From contig NZ_JARKNC010000010.1 of assembly GCF_029360805.1 (NCBI RefSeq), positions 62,001-126,000 on the forward strand: a DNA stretch of 64,000 nucleotides. The letters are read 5' to 3'. The position numbers and the translations under genes were made by a program. Positions 36,451 to 44,320 of the stretch are shown here, one piece after another. Origin of the DNA: Daejeonella sp. JGW-45 (GTDB lineage Bacteria; Bacteroidota; Bacteroidia; Sphingobacteriales; Sphingobacteriaceae). How positions within the stretch are numbered: position 1 is the first letter of the stretch; the number at the start of each line of letters is the position of its first letter. The notes under the pieces are model-generated. The model worked only from the letters and a program-made list of their open reading frames with translations, did not search any database and was not told the origin of the DNA.

Positions 36451-36869
36451 TCTGGGCAAGGGAATATACACCGCAGGAAATTAATGAACGACCGAAAAAT
36501 CATCTGGGTGCTTTGCTGGGTATCGAATTCACGGAGATTGGAGAAGATTTTTTAAAAGCACGAATGCCAGTTGATGAACGTACTCACCAGCCCTATGGGA
36601 TCTTGCACGGCGGGGCATCGGTGGTGCTTGCTGAAACAATAGGAAGTGTGGCGTCAAGTATGGTTATTGATTGGGACAAATATATAGGGGTGGGTCTTGA
36701 AGTAAATGCAAATCACCTGCGGCCCGTAAAATCGGGATATGTCACAGCCATGTGTACGCCGCTGCACATTGGTGGTAAAACCCACGTCTGGGATATTAAG
36801 ATCCATAATGACCAAGGTAAATTGAACTGTATCAGCAGGCTTACTGTCGCTATCGTTCCCAAGCCTTAA
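36447..36869 (+). CDS. Hotdog-fold thioesterase (PaaI/YdiI-like)
   Basis: 140 residues. The 4HBT motif (HQPYGILHGGASVVLAETIGSVASSM) includes HGG and the acidic residue (Glu) of the central helix, as in YdiI/EntH-like acyl-CoA thioesterases. The end (GGKTHVWDIKIHNDQGKLNCISRLTVAIV) is typical. YdiI-type enzymes act on 1,4-dihydroxy-2-naphthoyl-CoA in menaquinone synthesis or on other aryl/acyl-CoAs; the substrate here is unknown. The last gene of a three-gene operon with kinase and DinB. Confidence 0.9.
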   Translation: MIWAREYTPQEINERPKNHLGALLGIEFTEIGEDFLKARMPVDERTHQPYGILHGGASVVLAETIGSVASSMVIDWDKYIGVGLEVNANHLRPVKSGYVTAMCTPLHIGGKTHVWDIKIHNDQGKLNCISRLTVAIVPKP

Positions 36870-36961
36870 TAAGCCGCCAGGATCGGAAGTCCAGGCCTCT
36901 GTTTTTAGTTGGGAAAGTAATATCCGGATATTAAAAAGAATCGTTGTAAAAAAGTATAAAT

Positions 36962-37015
36962 TTCTAGAACTTTTTGAAACGCTGATGGTTAATCATCTAG
37001 AACCCCACAGGGGTT
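36962..37015. other. Structured intergenic segment before the terminator
   Basis: Between the convergent hotdog and symporter genes there is a copy of TTCTAGAA (36962-36969), a second TCTAGAA (36996-37002) and a perfect hairpin AACCCC-ACA-GGGGTT (37001-37015). These precede the terminator at 37039-37070. The structures suggest a folded 3' region or a small RNA, but I recognise no known family. Confidence 0.35.
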
Positions 37016-37038
37016 CGTTGTGATAAGGTTTAGGTTGG

Positions 37039-37070
37039 AACTCCCGCATAAAAGCGGGGGTTTCTTTTTT
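37039..37070 (+). terminator. Intrinsic terminator after the hotdog gene
   Basis: ACTCCCGC, ATAAAA and GCGGGGGT form an 8-bp stem followed by a T-rich tract that runs into the final codons of the convergent symporter gene. Confidence 0.85.
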
Positions 37071-38774
37071 TTAGGCAGGGATTGTTTTCACCCTATAGTT
37101 ATTTATCTTTTGAACCAGCAGTGAGATAGCCATAACCAGCACGCATCCCACCAGATTGAGCCATAAGAATGCCATGATATCTGCCCACCAGCAGGCAAAA
37201 ACAATCACTTCAGTTATCAGAGCGGCAATAAAGGTTGCCGACCCGCCTACCTTTTTTAAATAGAAAGCGACCACAAATATCCCGAGGATAGTTCCGTAAA
37301 AAAGAGAGCCCAAAATATTCACCGCCTCGATCAGATTACCCATCTTGCTGGCGTAAAGTGCCATAAGAATACAGAATATGCCCCAAACAACGGTCGCCCA
37401 TCGCGAGATGTTAAGATATTTGTCGTCGGTATCCGTTTTGTTTATCAGTCGCTTATAAATATCAATTACCGTAGTTGAGGCCAGCGAATTTAAAGCACTA
37501 GCTGTAGAACCCATAGAGGCCAGGAAGACGATCGCAATGAGTAAACCAATAAGGCCCTGCGGCAGGTAGCGTGTTACAAAGCTAAGAAATACGTAATTGT
37601 TATCGTTCGTATCAGCATCCGGATCGTTCCTTTCTATCAGGTTAACCGCTTCCTGACGAATTGCTTTGGTTTTTTCATCGGCTGCTTGTAAGAGCGTTCT
37701 TTGAGAATTTATAGCTTGCTCGTCTTTGGCATCAAGTGCTGCATCCAAGCGTTCAACCTCCAGTTGCTTGGACTTAAAAGCCCGGGTATAATCCGTTTTT
37801 ATCCGGTTGAGTTCAGGGGCATATTCGCTCTTCTCAAGCTTGGAAAGTTCGTACCTGTTAAAAAAAATAGGAGGCTCATGATATTGATAGAAGGTAAAAA
37901 CCAGCACCCCTATAAGCAGAATTAGAAATTGCATGGGGATCTTTACCAAACCATTCATAAGCAGGCCGAGCCGGCTTTGACTTATGGAGGAACCTGTCAG
38001 GTAGCGGCCCACCTGGCTCTGGTCGGTACCAAAATAAGATAGCTGCAGGAAAAAACCTCCGATTAGGCCACTCCAAACTGTGTATTGATTATTCCAGTCG
38101 AAGCTGAAATCTATAGCATTGGTGCGACCCATTTTGCCAGCGATCTGCAAAGCTTTGCCAAAACCGACACTTTCGGGCAGAAGCTTTACAACTACAACCC
38201 CTGCGATAAACAGTCCGGTAAAGATCACAGTCATCTGTAAAAGCTGCGTATAAGATACGGCTTTTGTACCCCCATACACAGTGTAAAGGACAACCACGCT
38301 CCCGATAAATATCGTTGTGAACGTAGTGTTTATATTAAGGACGGTAGAAAGGATAATAGATGCGGCATAGACTGATATACCGGTTGACAGTCCGCGCTGA
38401 ATGAGGAAGAGAAACGCAGTTAACGCTCTTGTTTTCAGATCGAAACGTTTTTCAAGAAATTCATAGGCTGTATAAACATTGAGCTTGTGAAAGATCGGGA
38501 CGAAGGTTATACACAGTACGATCATTGCCAACGGCAATCCGAAATAAAATTGTGCGAATCCCATCCCGGAAGAAAAAGCCAGGCCCGGTGCTGACAGAAA
38601 GGTGATTGCACTCGCCTGAGTAGCCATTACAGACAGGGTGACGTAATACCAGGCGAACGATTTGTTACCCAACAGGTATCCGTCGATATTGGTTGTGCCC
38701 CTGCTTTTGTAAACGCCATAAATGACAATCACCAGCAGCGTTGAGAAGAGGACTATCCAATCGAGCCCACTCAT
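37071..38774 (-). CDS. Sodium:solute symporter (SSS family)
   Basis: 567 residues with about 13 transmembrane helices. SSS signatures include GTTNIDGYLLGNKSFAW, ATQASAITFLSAPGLAFSSGMGF, YTVYGGTKAVSYTQ and SSLASTTVIDIY. A hydrophilic insert of about 85 residues (about 305-395) is rich in Lys/Glu/Asp/Gln and predicted coiled coil, longer than in standard SSS proteins. The transported solute is unknown; the operon with a PIG-L type deacetylase suggests an amino sugar or related compound. It overlaps the 41-residue gene upstream by 4 bases. Confidence 0.92.
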   Translation of the reverse strand: MSGLDWIVLFSTLLVIVIYGVYKSRGTTNIDGYLLGNKSFAWYYVTLSVMATQASAITFLSAPGLAFSSGMGFAQFYFGLPLAMIVLCITFVPIFHKLNVYTAYEFLEKRFDLKTRALTAFLFLIQRGLSTGISVYAASIILSTVLNINTTFTTIFIGSVVVLYTVYGGTKAVSYTQLLQMTVIFTGLFIAGVVVVKLLPESVGFGKALQIAGKMGRTNAIDFSFDWNNQYTVWSGLIGGFFLQLSYFGTDQSQVGRYLTGSSISQSRLGLLMNGLVKIPMQFLILLIGVLVFTFYQYHEPPIFFNRYELSKLEKSEYAPELNRIKTDYTRAFKSKQLEVERLDAALDAKDEQAINSQRTLLQAADEKTKAIRQEAVNLIERNDPDADTNDNNYVFLSFVTRYLPQGLIGLLIAIVFLASMGSTASALNSLASTTVIDIYKRLINKTDTDDKYLNISRWATVVWGIFCILMALYASKMGNLIEAVNILGSLFYGTILGIFVVAFYLKKVGGSATFIAALITEVIVFACWWADIMAFLWLNLVGCVLVMAISLLVQKINNYRVKTIPA

Positions 38775-38896
38775 TTAAAAGTTTCTGTAAAGAGATAAAA
38801 AAGAAAGATCAGAAGAACCAGCCATACTATCAGGAGGCAGTAGAACTGGTTCCATGTCTTAACAAAGGGCGGAAGGTCCTGATCAGGCTTCTTCAT
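38771..38896 (-). CDS. 41-residue single-helix membrane protein linked to the symporter
   Basis: An ORF of 42 codons that begins at the ATG 38896-38894 and ends with a TGA whose ATGA overlap starts the symporter. The peptide is MKKPDQDLPPFVKTWNQFYC followed by one transmembrane helix (LLIVWLVLLIFLFYLF) and TETFK. PPFVKTWNQFY-hydrophobic sequence is a pattern I associate with small subunits encoded next to SSS transporters, as with the YhdT or DUF4212-like partners. It starts inside the 61-residue gene. Its tight placement argues for a real, coupled gene. Confidence 0.8.
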   Translation of the reverse strand: MKKPDQDLPPFVKTWNQFYCLLIVWLVLLIFLFYLFTETFK

Positions 38897-39068
38897 CCGA
38901 ATTAACTACTGCATTCATCCAAAAGGCTGCAGCAAGAAGGCCAAGGATGCCTCCCAGGATTGTATAACCGACAGAACCACTAATAACCCATGCTGTAAAT
39001 AGTCCGCAGATTAAAGCAGGTATTACATAATATGAACTGTAACTTTTGGTAGCCTTGTGATTTTCCAT
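38883..39068 (-). CDS. Small two-helix membrane protein
   Basis: 61 residues with two hydrophobic segments (about 15-31 and 33-51, Gly-rich turn GYTILGGILGLLAAAFW) and an acidic end (SDEEA). No domain is recognised. It starts 3 bases after the PIG-L gene stop and overlaps the next small gene by 14 bases, so it is part of the same operon. It may be a membrane partner of the transporter, but there is no direct evidence. Confidence 0.78.
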   Translation of the reverse strand: MENHKATKSYSSYYVIPALICGLFTAWVISGSVGYTILGGILGLLAAAFWMNAVVNSDEEA

Positions 39069-39071
39069 GAT

Positions 39072-41525
39072 CTAATTAGTCTTATTTTTTGTGATCAAAT
39101 TTACAAATAATCTATATGCACCGGGTATTCCGGCAGGTAATTCGCGGAAAAATGCGAGCGAGGTATATACGAAACGGCCTTTCCCGTAATCTGCGACGAT
39201 AAGGGATCCATCATTGGAGTTTTCTCCCGGATCGTTCATTGACAACACGCGGGTATATTTTGAATCAGCGTCGGAGGTGAAATAAAGCCCTCTTTCCTGT
39301 ACCCAATTGTCAAAATCGCGTTCAGTTATCTTATTGGGAAAATTCAGCACCGGATGATCATTAGCAAGAAGGCTTACTTTGGCATTCTCATCGGTTACCC
39401 TATCGCGTGATATGCGAAACGGGTAGGGCCCGATGTTCGCGACCTTAAGCGGGTTGCTGACGTTATATTGCACAAGCAGAGTTCCGCCCTTATTAACGTA
39501 GTCCATGAGTTTTGGCTGAATTAACCCCAATTGTTCGTTTACATTATAAAAACGGACGCCGGTTATTATAGCGTCGTAACCGGTTAAATTTGCGTTAAGG
39601 ACCTGGCTTTCTGAAAGAATACTTACCTGGTAACCGATCTGTTCGAGGGCTTCCGGAATGAGATCGCCGGCACCAGCGATGTATCCGATATTCTTCCCCC
39701 CGGTTTTCAGGTCAACTTTCTCCAGGTGTGCTTCAGCGAGTGGAAATAAAGTCTGCAAAGGGATATGTTCATAGGATATCGTTTTATAACCTCTGTTAAA
39801 GGTTCCGGTACCGGTCGCAATGCTAACCGAAAATGTGCCGTGCGTTGTATTGCCAGAAGGTGTGAGTATGAACTGGATAGTTTTTTCATCCTGCTGAGAT
39901 TGGATGTCTATGTTAATCTGCTTAGGTTGAATCTGCCATCCTTCGGGTACCTTTGGCGAAACAATACCCGAAACGGGCTTATCACTGAAACTTTTCAATT
40001 GTATCTGGATTGTTTTCGGGCTGTTACCCATAAAAAGGTATGCTTTGTCGGCGATAGTTGCAGTTATTGAAGGGGATGATATTACTGGCTGATAGACCTC
40101 GCCTCGAACGGGGTCAGTAAATTTGTAAACTACCGGGCGGGTGTAGCTTAGTTCCTTTCCATTAATGATAAATGTAAAAGTTGTTTCCAGCAGAGGACTA
40201 TTTTCCGCGTTACCTACGAGATGGTAATCTGGTATAGTGTACATTCCGATTGCGTGATTTTCACGGAGCCAGTAAGGGTTGCTCAGGCCGGGCGTTGTAC
40301 GACTGTAAGTTTGGCGGATTAAAATGCCCTCCTTAAGATCGATATTTCGCTTTTCTGTTTCGTTAAAAGGCTTAAGCGCCACAGATATTGGTGATTGAAG
40401 CAGAATTTGAGAATTCACTGTTACAGTCGAATTAATTTCCAGGCTTGGTTTGGCTGCATAGCTTTCAAACCATAAGCCGGCTGCCGCTGCGATAAGTTCC
40501 TTGACTTCATAGGTTTTCTGTGATTTCCAATAGTTGTCTTTAAGATTTGCGATGGCGGCAAGGATATTAATCAGACCGGGTACAGACGCTGAGGGTTCAT
40601 CGATCTTGAAGGACTTATCAACCGAGGAGATCATTCTTCCAATAGGTTCACCGCCGTCTGTACGTTTCCAATCGAAGCTGATACCCTCAAAAAGGTCTGA
40701 TTTAGCCGGCTCGCCAGCTACTGGTAAAAAGTACTCGATCGCTTCACCGCGTTGCCTGGCACTGCCAAAACCCTGGCTTTTATGATTTGTCCTGCTCTCG
40801 GCAGCAATTTCCCCATAGCCTTTGCCAAGCAATGGGTTAAAAGCACCGATGTCCAATTTTAACTGATCGGCGGAAGTGGTATTGTTACCTCCGAAATTAA
40901 AGGTGTTCCAAACTATTCTTTTAGCCTGCCATACCTGTACATCCTTTAATTGCTCAGGAAATCGTTTTGGATCGGCTGCCGCTAAGAATGCTTCACGGGC
41001 AATGATTGCCGATGCGGAATGCTGTCCATGACCGGCACGGGCATCCTCAGGGAATCGGGTTATGATTATATCGGGCCTGAATTTGCGTATTACCCAGACA
41101 GCGTCTGCGAGAATTTGCTCTTTATCCCATATCGAAAATGTTTCCTGCGGATTTTTAGAAAACCCAAAATCTATTGCCCTGGTAAAGAACTGCTCGGCTC
41201 CGTCGGTGCGCCGCGCTGCCAGCAGTTCCTGTGTACGTATAAGGCCAAGTAGTTCTGACTGCTCATTGCCGATCAGATTTTGTCCGCCGTCGCCGCGTGT
41301 AAGGGATAGATAACCTGTCCTCAATTTCTTTTCCTTTGCGAGGTAAGACAATAACCTGGTGTTTTCATCGTCCGGATGGGCAGCAATATAGAGTGCTGAA
41401 CCAAGTGTATTCAGCTTTTTTATCCCAAGCTTAATCTCTCCCGAGTGGTACTGGGCTGAGGGTTGAGCCAGAGCAAAAAAAGGAAAAAAAAGGAAAACGC
41501 AGATCGGGGTCAGACGAATTTTCAT
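39072..41525 (-). CDS. PIG-L/LmbE-family deacetylase with C-terminal extension
   Basis: 817 residues with a signal peptide (PICVFLFFPFFALAQ). The PIG-L domain (about 30-240) has the zinc motif AAHPDDENTRLLSY and HGQHSASA (third His), as in GlcNAc-type deacetylases. Next come a beta-rich region (about 300-560) and a C-terminal glutaminase-like segment (about 620-817: YDAIITGVRFYNVNEQLG, LVQYNVSN). The long form is common in Bacteroidota and uncharacterised. Followed by two small membrane proteins and a sodium symporter, it may deacetylate a sugar derivative that the symporter takes up. Confidence 0.88.
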   Translation of the reverse strand: MKIRLTPICVFLFFPFFALAQPSAQYHSGEIKLGIKKLNTLGSALYIAAHPDDENTRLLSYLAKEKKLRTGYLSLTRGDGGQNLIGNEQSELLGLIRTQELLAARRTDGAEQFFTRAIDFGFSKNPQETFSIWDKEQILADAVWVIRKFRPDIIITRFPEDARAGHGQHSASAIIAREAFLAAADPKRFPEQLKDVQVWQAKRIVWNTFNFGGNNTTSADQLKLDIGAFNPLLGKGYGEIAAESRTNHKSQGFGSARQRGEAIEYFLPVAGEPAKSDLFEGISFDWKRTDGGEPIGRMISSVDKSFKIDEPSASVPGLINILAAIANLKDNYWKSQKTYEVKELIAAAAGLWFESYAAKPSLEINSTVTVNSQILLQSPISVALKPFNETEKRNIDLKEGILIRQTYSRTTPGLSNPYWLRENHAIGMYTIPDYHLVGNAENSPLLETTFTFIINGKELSYTRPVVYKFTDPVRGEVYQPVISSPSITATIADKAYLFMGNSPKTIQIQLKSFSDKPVSGIVSPKVPEGWQIQPKQINIDIQSQQDEKTIQFILTPSGNTTHGTFSVSIATGTGTFNRGYKTISYEHIPLQTLFPLAEAHLEKVDLKTGGKNIGYIAGAGDLIPEALEQIGYQVSILSESQVLNANLTGYDAIITGVRFYNVNEQLGLIQPKLMDYVNKGGTLLVQYNVSNPLKVANIGPYPFRISRDRVTDENAKVSLLANDHPVLNFPNKITERDFDNWVQERGLYFTSDADSKYTRVLSMNDPGENSNDGSLIVADYGKGRFVYTSLAFFRELPAGIPGAYRLFVNLITKNKTN

Positions 41526-41875
41526 AATTCTGCAGGATAAAGCCGAATGTAATTAAAAAACAATCTTAAACCCCGATGACACAAAAAATTTACCTGTTTG
41601 GAAAGACAGCTAAACTAAAAAACGGTCAGATTTTAGTATCTGACCGTTTCCCCAAAAATTACAATTAAAAACTTGTAAATCCTTAAAGCTTTGCTTCGCT
41701 GTTCAGAGTACAATCACTGCATGTCTGATATGCGGTAATACTATGAGTAATTAACAGGCTCTAAGGCTGATTAACCTTTATTTTATAAAAATACAATTTT
41801 TCATTATTTATCTCAAATAAGTTTTCAACATTTTTTATTCGCTTTATTTGCAGCCATTAGGCTGGTAAATATTTG
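41526..41875. other. Intergenic region between PIG-L and S9 peptidase genes
   Basis: 350 bp, AT-rich, no credible ORF. It contains the terminator at 41620-41649 belonging to the S9 peptidase gene, and the unannotated leader of the PIG-L operon (41526-41619). The 226 bp between the terminator and the S9 stop codon hold nothing recognisable. Confidence 0.6.
41620..41649 (-). terminator. Intrinsic terminator downstream of the S9 peptidase gene
   Basis: A perfect 12-bp stem AAACGGTCAGAT / ATCTGACCGTTT with a 6-base loop. On the minus strand it is followed by T-rich sequence TTTTTTAGTTTAG. It lies about 225 bases after the S9 peptidase stop codon at 41876, a long 3' untranslated stretch. Confidence 0.82.
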
Positions 41876-44242
41876 TTATTTGACCCTTAAAGTCGTTTCA
41901 AACAGCTTTAGAATACGTTTATATTCGTCGGTCCAGCTGGATGGCTCTGTAAACGCATGGTCTTCTACGGGATAAACAGCCAGTTCCCAATTGTCTTTTT
42001 TTAATTCAATTAAGCGCTGGGATAATCTTACGATGTCTTGAAAGTTGACATTTACATCGACCATGCCGTGCGCCATCAGCAGGTTTCCCTTAAACCCTTC
42101 CGCAAAATAGATCGGTGAGCTTTTTTTATAAGAATTTTCATCATTCGCAGGTTCGTTGAGGATATTAGACGTGTAACCGTGATTGTAATGAGCCCAGTCA
42201 GTAACTGACCTGAGGCCTGCGCCCGACTTAAAAACATCAGGCTCTTTAAATAGCGCCATGAGTGTAATAAAACCACCATACGATCCCCCATATATACCCA
42301 CGTTTGCAGGATTTACATCATACTTCTCAACTAATAGCCTGACCGCATCAACATGGTCGCTCAGGTCTTTACCGCCCATATGCCGGTAGATACCTGTGCG
42401 ATGATTGCGACCGTAGCCTGAACTTCCGGTATAATCCACATCAATAACTGTGTATCCTTTGTCGGCTAAAAGATTGTTGAACATGTATTCCCTGAAATAC
42501 TGGCTCCACCAATAGTGCACATTCTGCAGATAGCCCGCTCCATGAACGAAAAGCACGGCGGGTTTTGATGGGTCCGCCCTTTTGGGTTTGTAAATACGAG
42601 CATATACGTCTGATCCGAAGCGGTTTTTAAAAGAAACCATCTCGGGATCCTTCCATGGATAGGACCTGAATTCCTGGCTGACCGAATTTGTGATCTGCTC
42701 GGCTTTCGCACCAGGCTTATTTTCCTGGAGGAACAGCTCCCAGGGTTTATTCGAATAGGAATAACGAAATGCAAGCCATTTTTCATTGGGCGACATGCTA
42801 ACTTCATGCCCCCCTTTCATTGAAGTTAATTTCACCGGGGTCCCGCCCTTTGCGGAAATCCGGTAAAAGTGCGTAATACCGGGATGTTCGATATTAGCCG
42901 TAAAAAAGAAACTCGTCCTGTCATTCGAAAGACGGAGTGTCTGTACTTCAAATTTACCTGATGTCAATTGCTTCTTCTCGCCTGTGAGAACGTTCACCGA
43001 ATAGAGATGAGAATAACCGGTGGCTTCGCTTTGAAAGTATACAGTATTATTATCGATCCATCCCAGGTTTCCGCCATTGAAAGAGTTAATGCCGGGCCCT
43101 CCGACCCAGGCTTCATCGCGCTGACGATCAAGCAAGGAGAGTTTTCCCGAATATGGATCAAATTTCATTATCCAGCGGTCCTTGTTGTCAAGCGAGCTAA
43201 CCGCTACTACCGCCTGCGATCCGTCGAAATTCCAAAATGGACCGGTCATAGAAACTTTTCGGTCTTCGTTTCTTTTGGTGCGTTCTGCCAGCTGGTGGGG
43301 ATAGTCCTTTACATAGTCAGGCAGGTCTTTTATTCCAGGTATTTCTTTCGTGGATATCGCATATATTGTATCCCGTTGCACATCGTAGACATAACTGTGA
43401 TGTGTTGGCAGCATGCTTCCGACTTTGGTTCGCCCATTTATGTCTTCTGTATATCCTGAGGCGGTAACATAATTGGGAACGATAATATTCTTGTTTCCTT
43501 CCGGACTTTTCGACACCCTGAAAACAATATATCTTTCGTCCGGGCTTATTCTAAGAGAACTGACGGTGCTGCGTTCATCAAGATAAAACTCTTTCGGGCG
43601 CTTAACGGCATCATCTTTCGTCTTTTTTTCTGCCGATTTTTCTGCCTGATCTTTTTTCCTGAGGACATCGAACTCTCTTAACTGATCTTGTTTTAGCCAT
43701 TCGTCCTGTCTGCTCAAAACCGGCGAAACCCGGGGTTTTGTCCGGGTAAAATTACTTAGCTGGACTAAACTTCCATTATTTAAGGAGATTGCATATAAAT
43801 TATCACCCCGCTGAAAAATCACCTTGCTTTCGTCCTTATTAAATAAGGCATTGCTTTCACGATCGGAAGTATTGGTAAGAATATTTTCGATACCCGCAGT
43901 TACATTTTTTAAAACGATATCACCGTTCCGTTCGAACAGCGCCTTTGTCCGGTCACGGGAATAGGTTAAAGGGCCACGGTCCAGGCTCCTCCGCAATGGG
44001 TCGGCGACCCTTTCGGGGGTTTTATCCTGCGTGGATATTTGGTATAACTGGTCGGCTTCTGCATTGCCGGGGTTCCAATTGAAATATATGTCCCGGCTAT
44101 TTTCATCCCATTGAATGTTTGTCGGTGATACGCCCATCCACCGGGGATCCCGCATGATCTTCTCAACAGTCAATTCTCCCAGTTGCTGAGCGACTGCACA
44201 TGAATAGCTGCCCAGGAGAAAAATAACTAATAGCTTTTTCAT
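41876..44242 (-). CDS. S9 family peptidase (DPP IV/prolyl oligopeptidase type)
   Basis: 788 residues with a signal peptide (LLVIFLLGSYSCAVAQ). The N-terminal DPP4-type beta-propeller (about 30-530) is followed by the alpha/beta hydrolase domain (about 540-788): nucleophile Ser in GIYGGSYGGFITLMA, Asp in HGMVDVNVNFQD and His in VEDHAFTEP. It should cleave peptides in the periplasm, probably after Pro or Ala. A Lys-rich insert near 200-225 (KKDQAEKSAEKKTKDDA) is unusual. It lies 78 bp downstream of the M14 peptidase gene and is likely co-transcribed. Confidence 0.94.
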   Translation of the reverse strand: MKKLLVIFLLGSYSCAVAQQLGELTVEKIMRDPRWMGVSPTNIQWDENSRDIYFNWNPGNAEADQLYQISTQDKTPERVADPLRRSLDRGPLTYSRDRTKALFERNGDIVLKNVTAGIENILTNTSDRESNALFNKDESKVIFQRGDNLYAISLNNGSLVQLSNFTRTKPRVSPVLSRQDEWLKQDQLREFDVLRKKDQAEKSAEKKTKDDAVKRPKEFYLDERSTVSSLRISPDERYIVFRVSKSPEGNKNIIVPNYVTASGYTEDINGRTKVGSMLPTHHSYVYDVQRDTIYAISTKEIPGIKDLPDYVKDYPHQLAERTKRNEDRKVSMTGPFWNFDGSQAVVAVSSLDNKDRWIMKFDPYSGKLSLLDRQRDEAWVGGPGINSFNGGNLGWIDNNTVYFQSEATGYSHLYSVNVLTGEKKQLTSGKFEVQTLRLSNDRTSFFFTANIEHPGITHFYRISAKGGTPVKLTSMKGGHEVSMSPNEKWLAFRYSYSNKPWELFLQENKPGAKAEQITNSVSQEFRSYPWKDPEMVSFKNRFGSDVYARIYKPKRADPSKPAVLFVHGAGYLQNVHYWWSQYFREYMFNNLLADKGYTVIDVDYTGSSGYGRNHRTGIYRHMGGKDLSDHVDAVRLLVEKYDVNPANVGIYGGSYGGFITLMALFKEPDVFKSGAGLRSVTDWAHYNHGYTSNILNEPANDENSYKKSSPIYFAEGFKGNLLMAHGMVDVNVNFQDIVRLSQRLIELKKDNWELAVYPVEDHAFTEPSSWTDEYKRILKLFETTLRVK

Positions 44243-44320
44243 ATTTGTCCAGAATTTAGATCTGCTTCAGACTCAGTGTAATTACTTCTTTTAAGCACTC
44301 CAGGTTATTTGCCGGCGAAT

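Noticed and set aside
39707..40070. ORFs of 60 to 101 codons opposite or within the PIG-L gene
   Set aside because: No similarity or initiation context, and they follow the codon pattern of the main gene.
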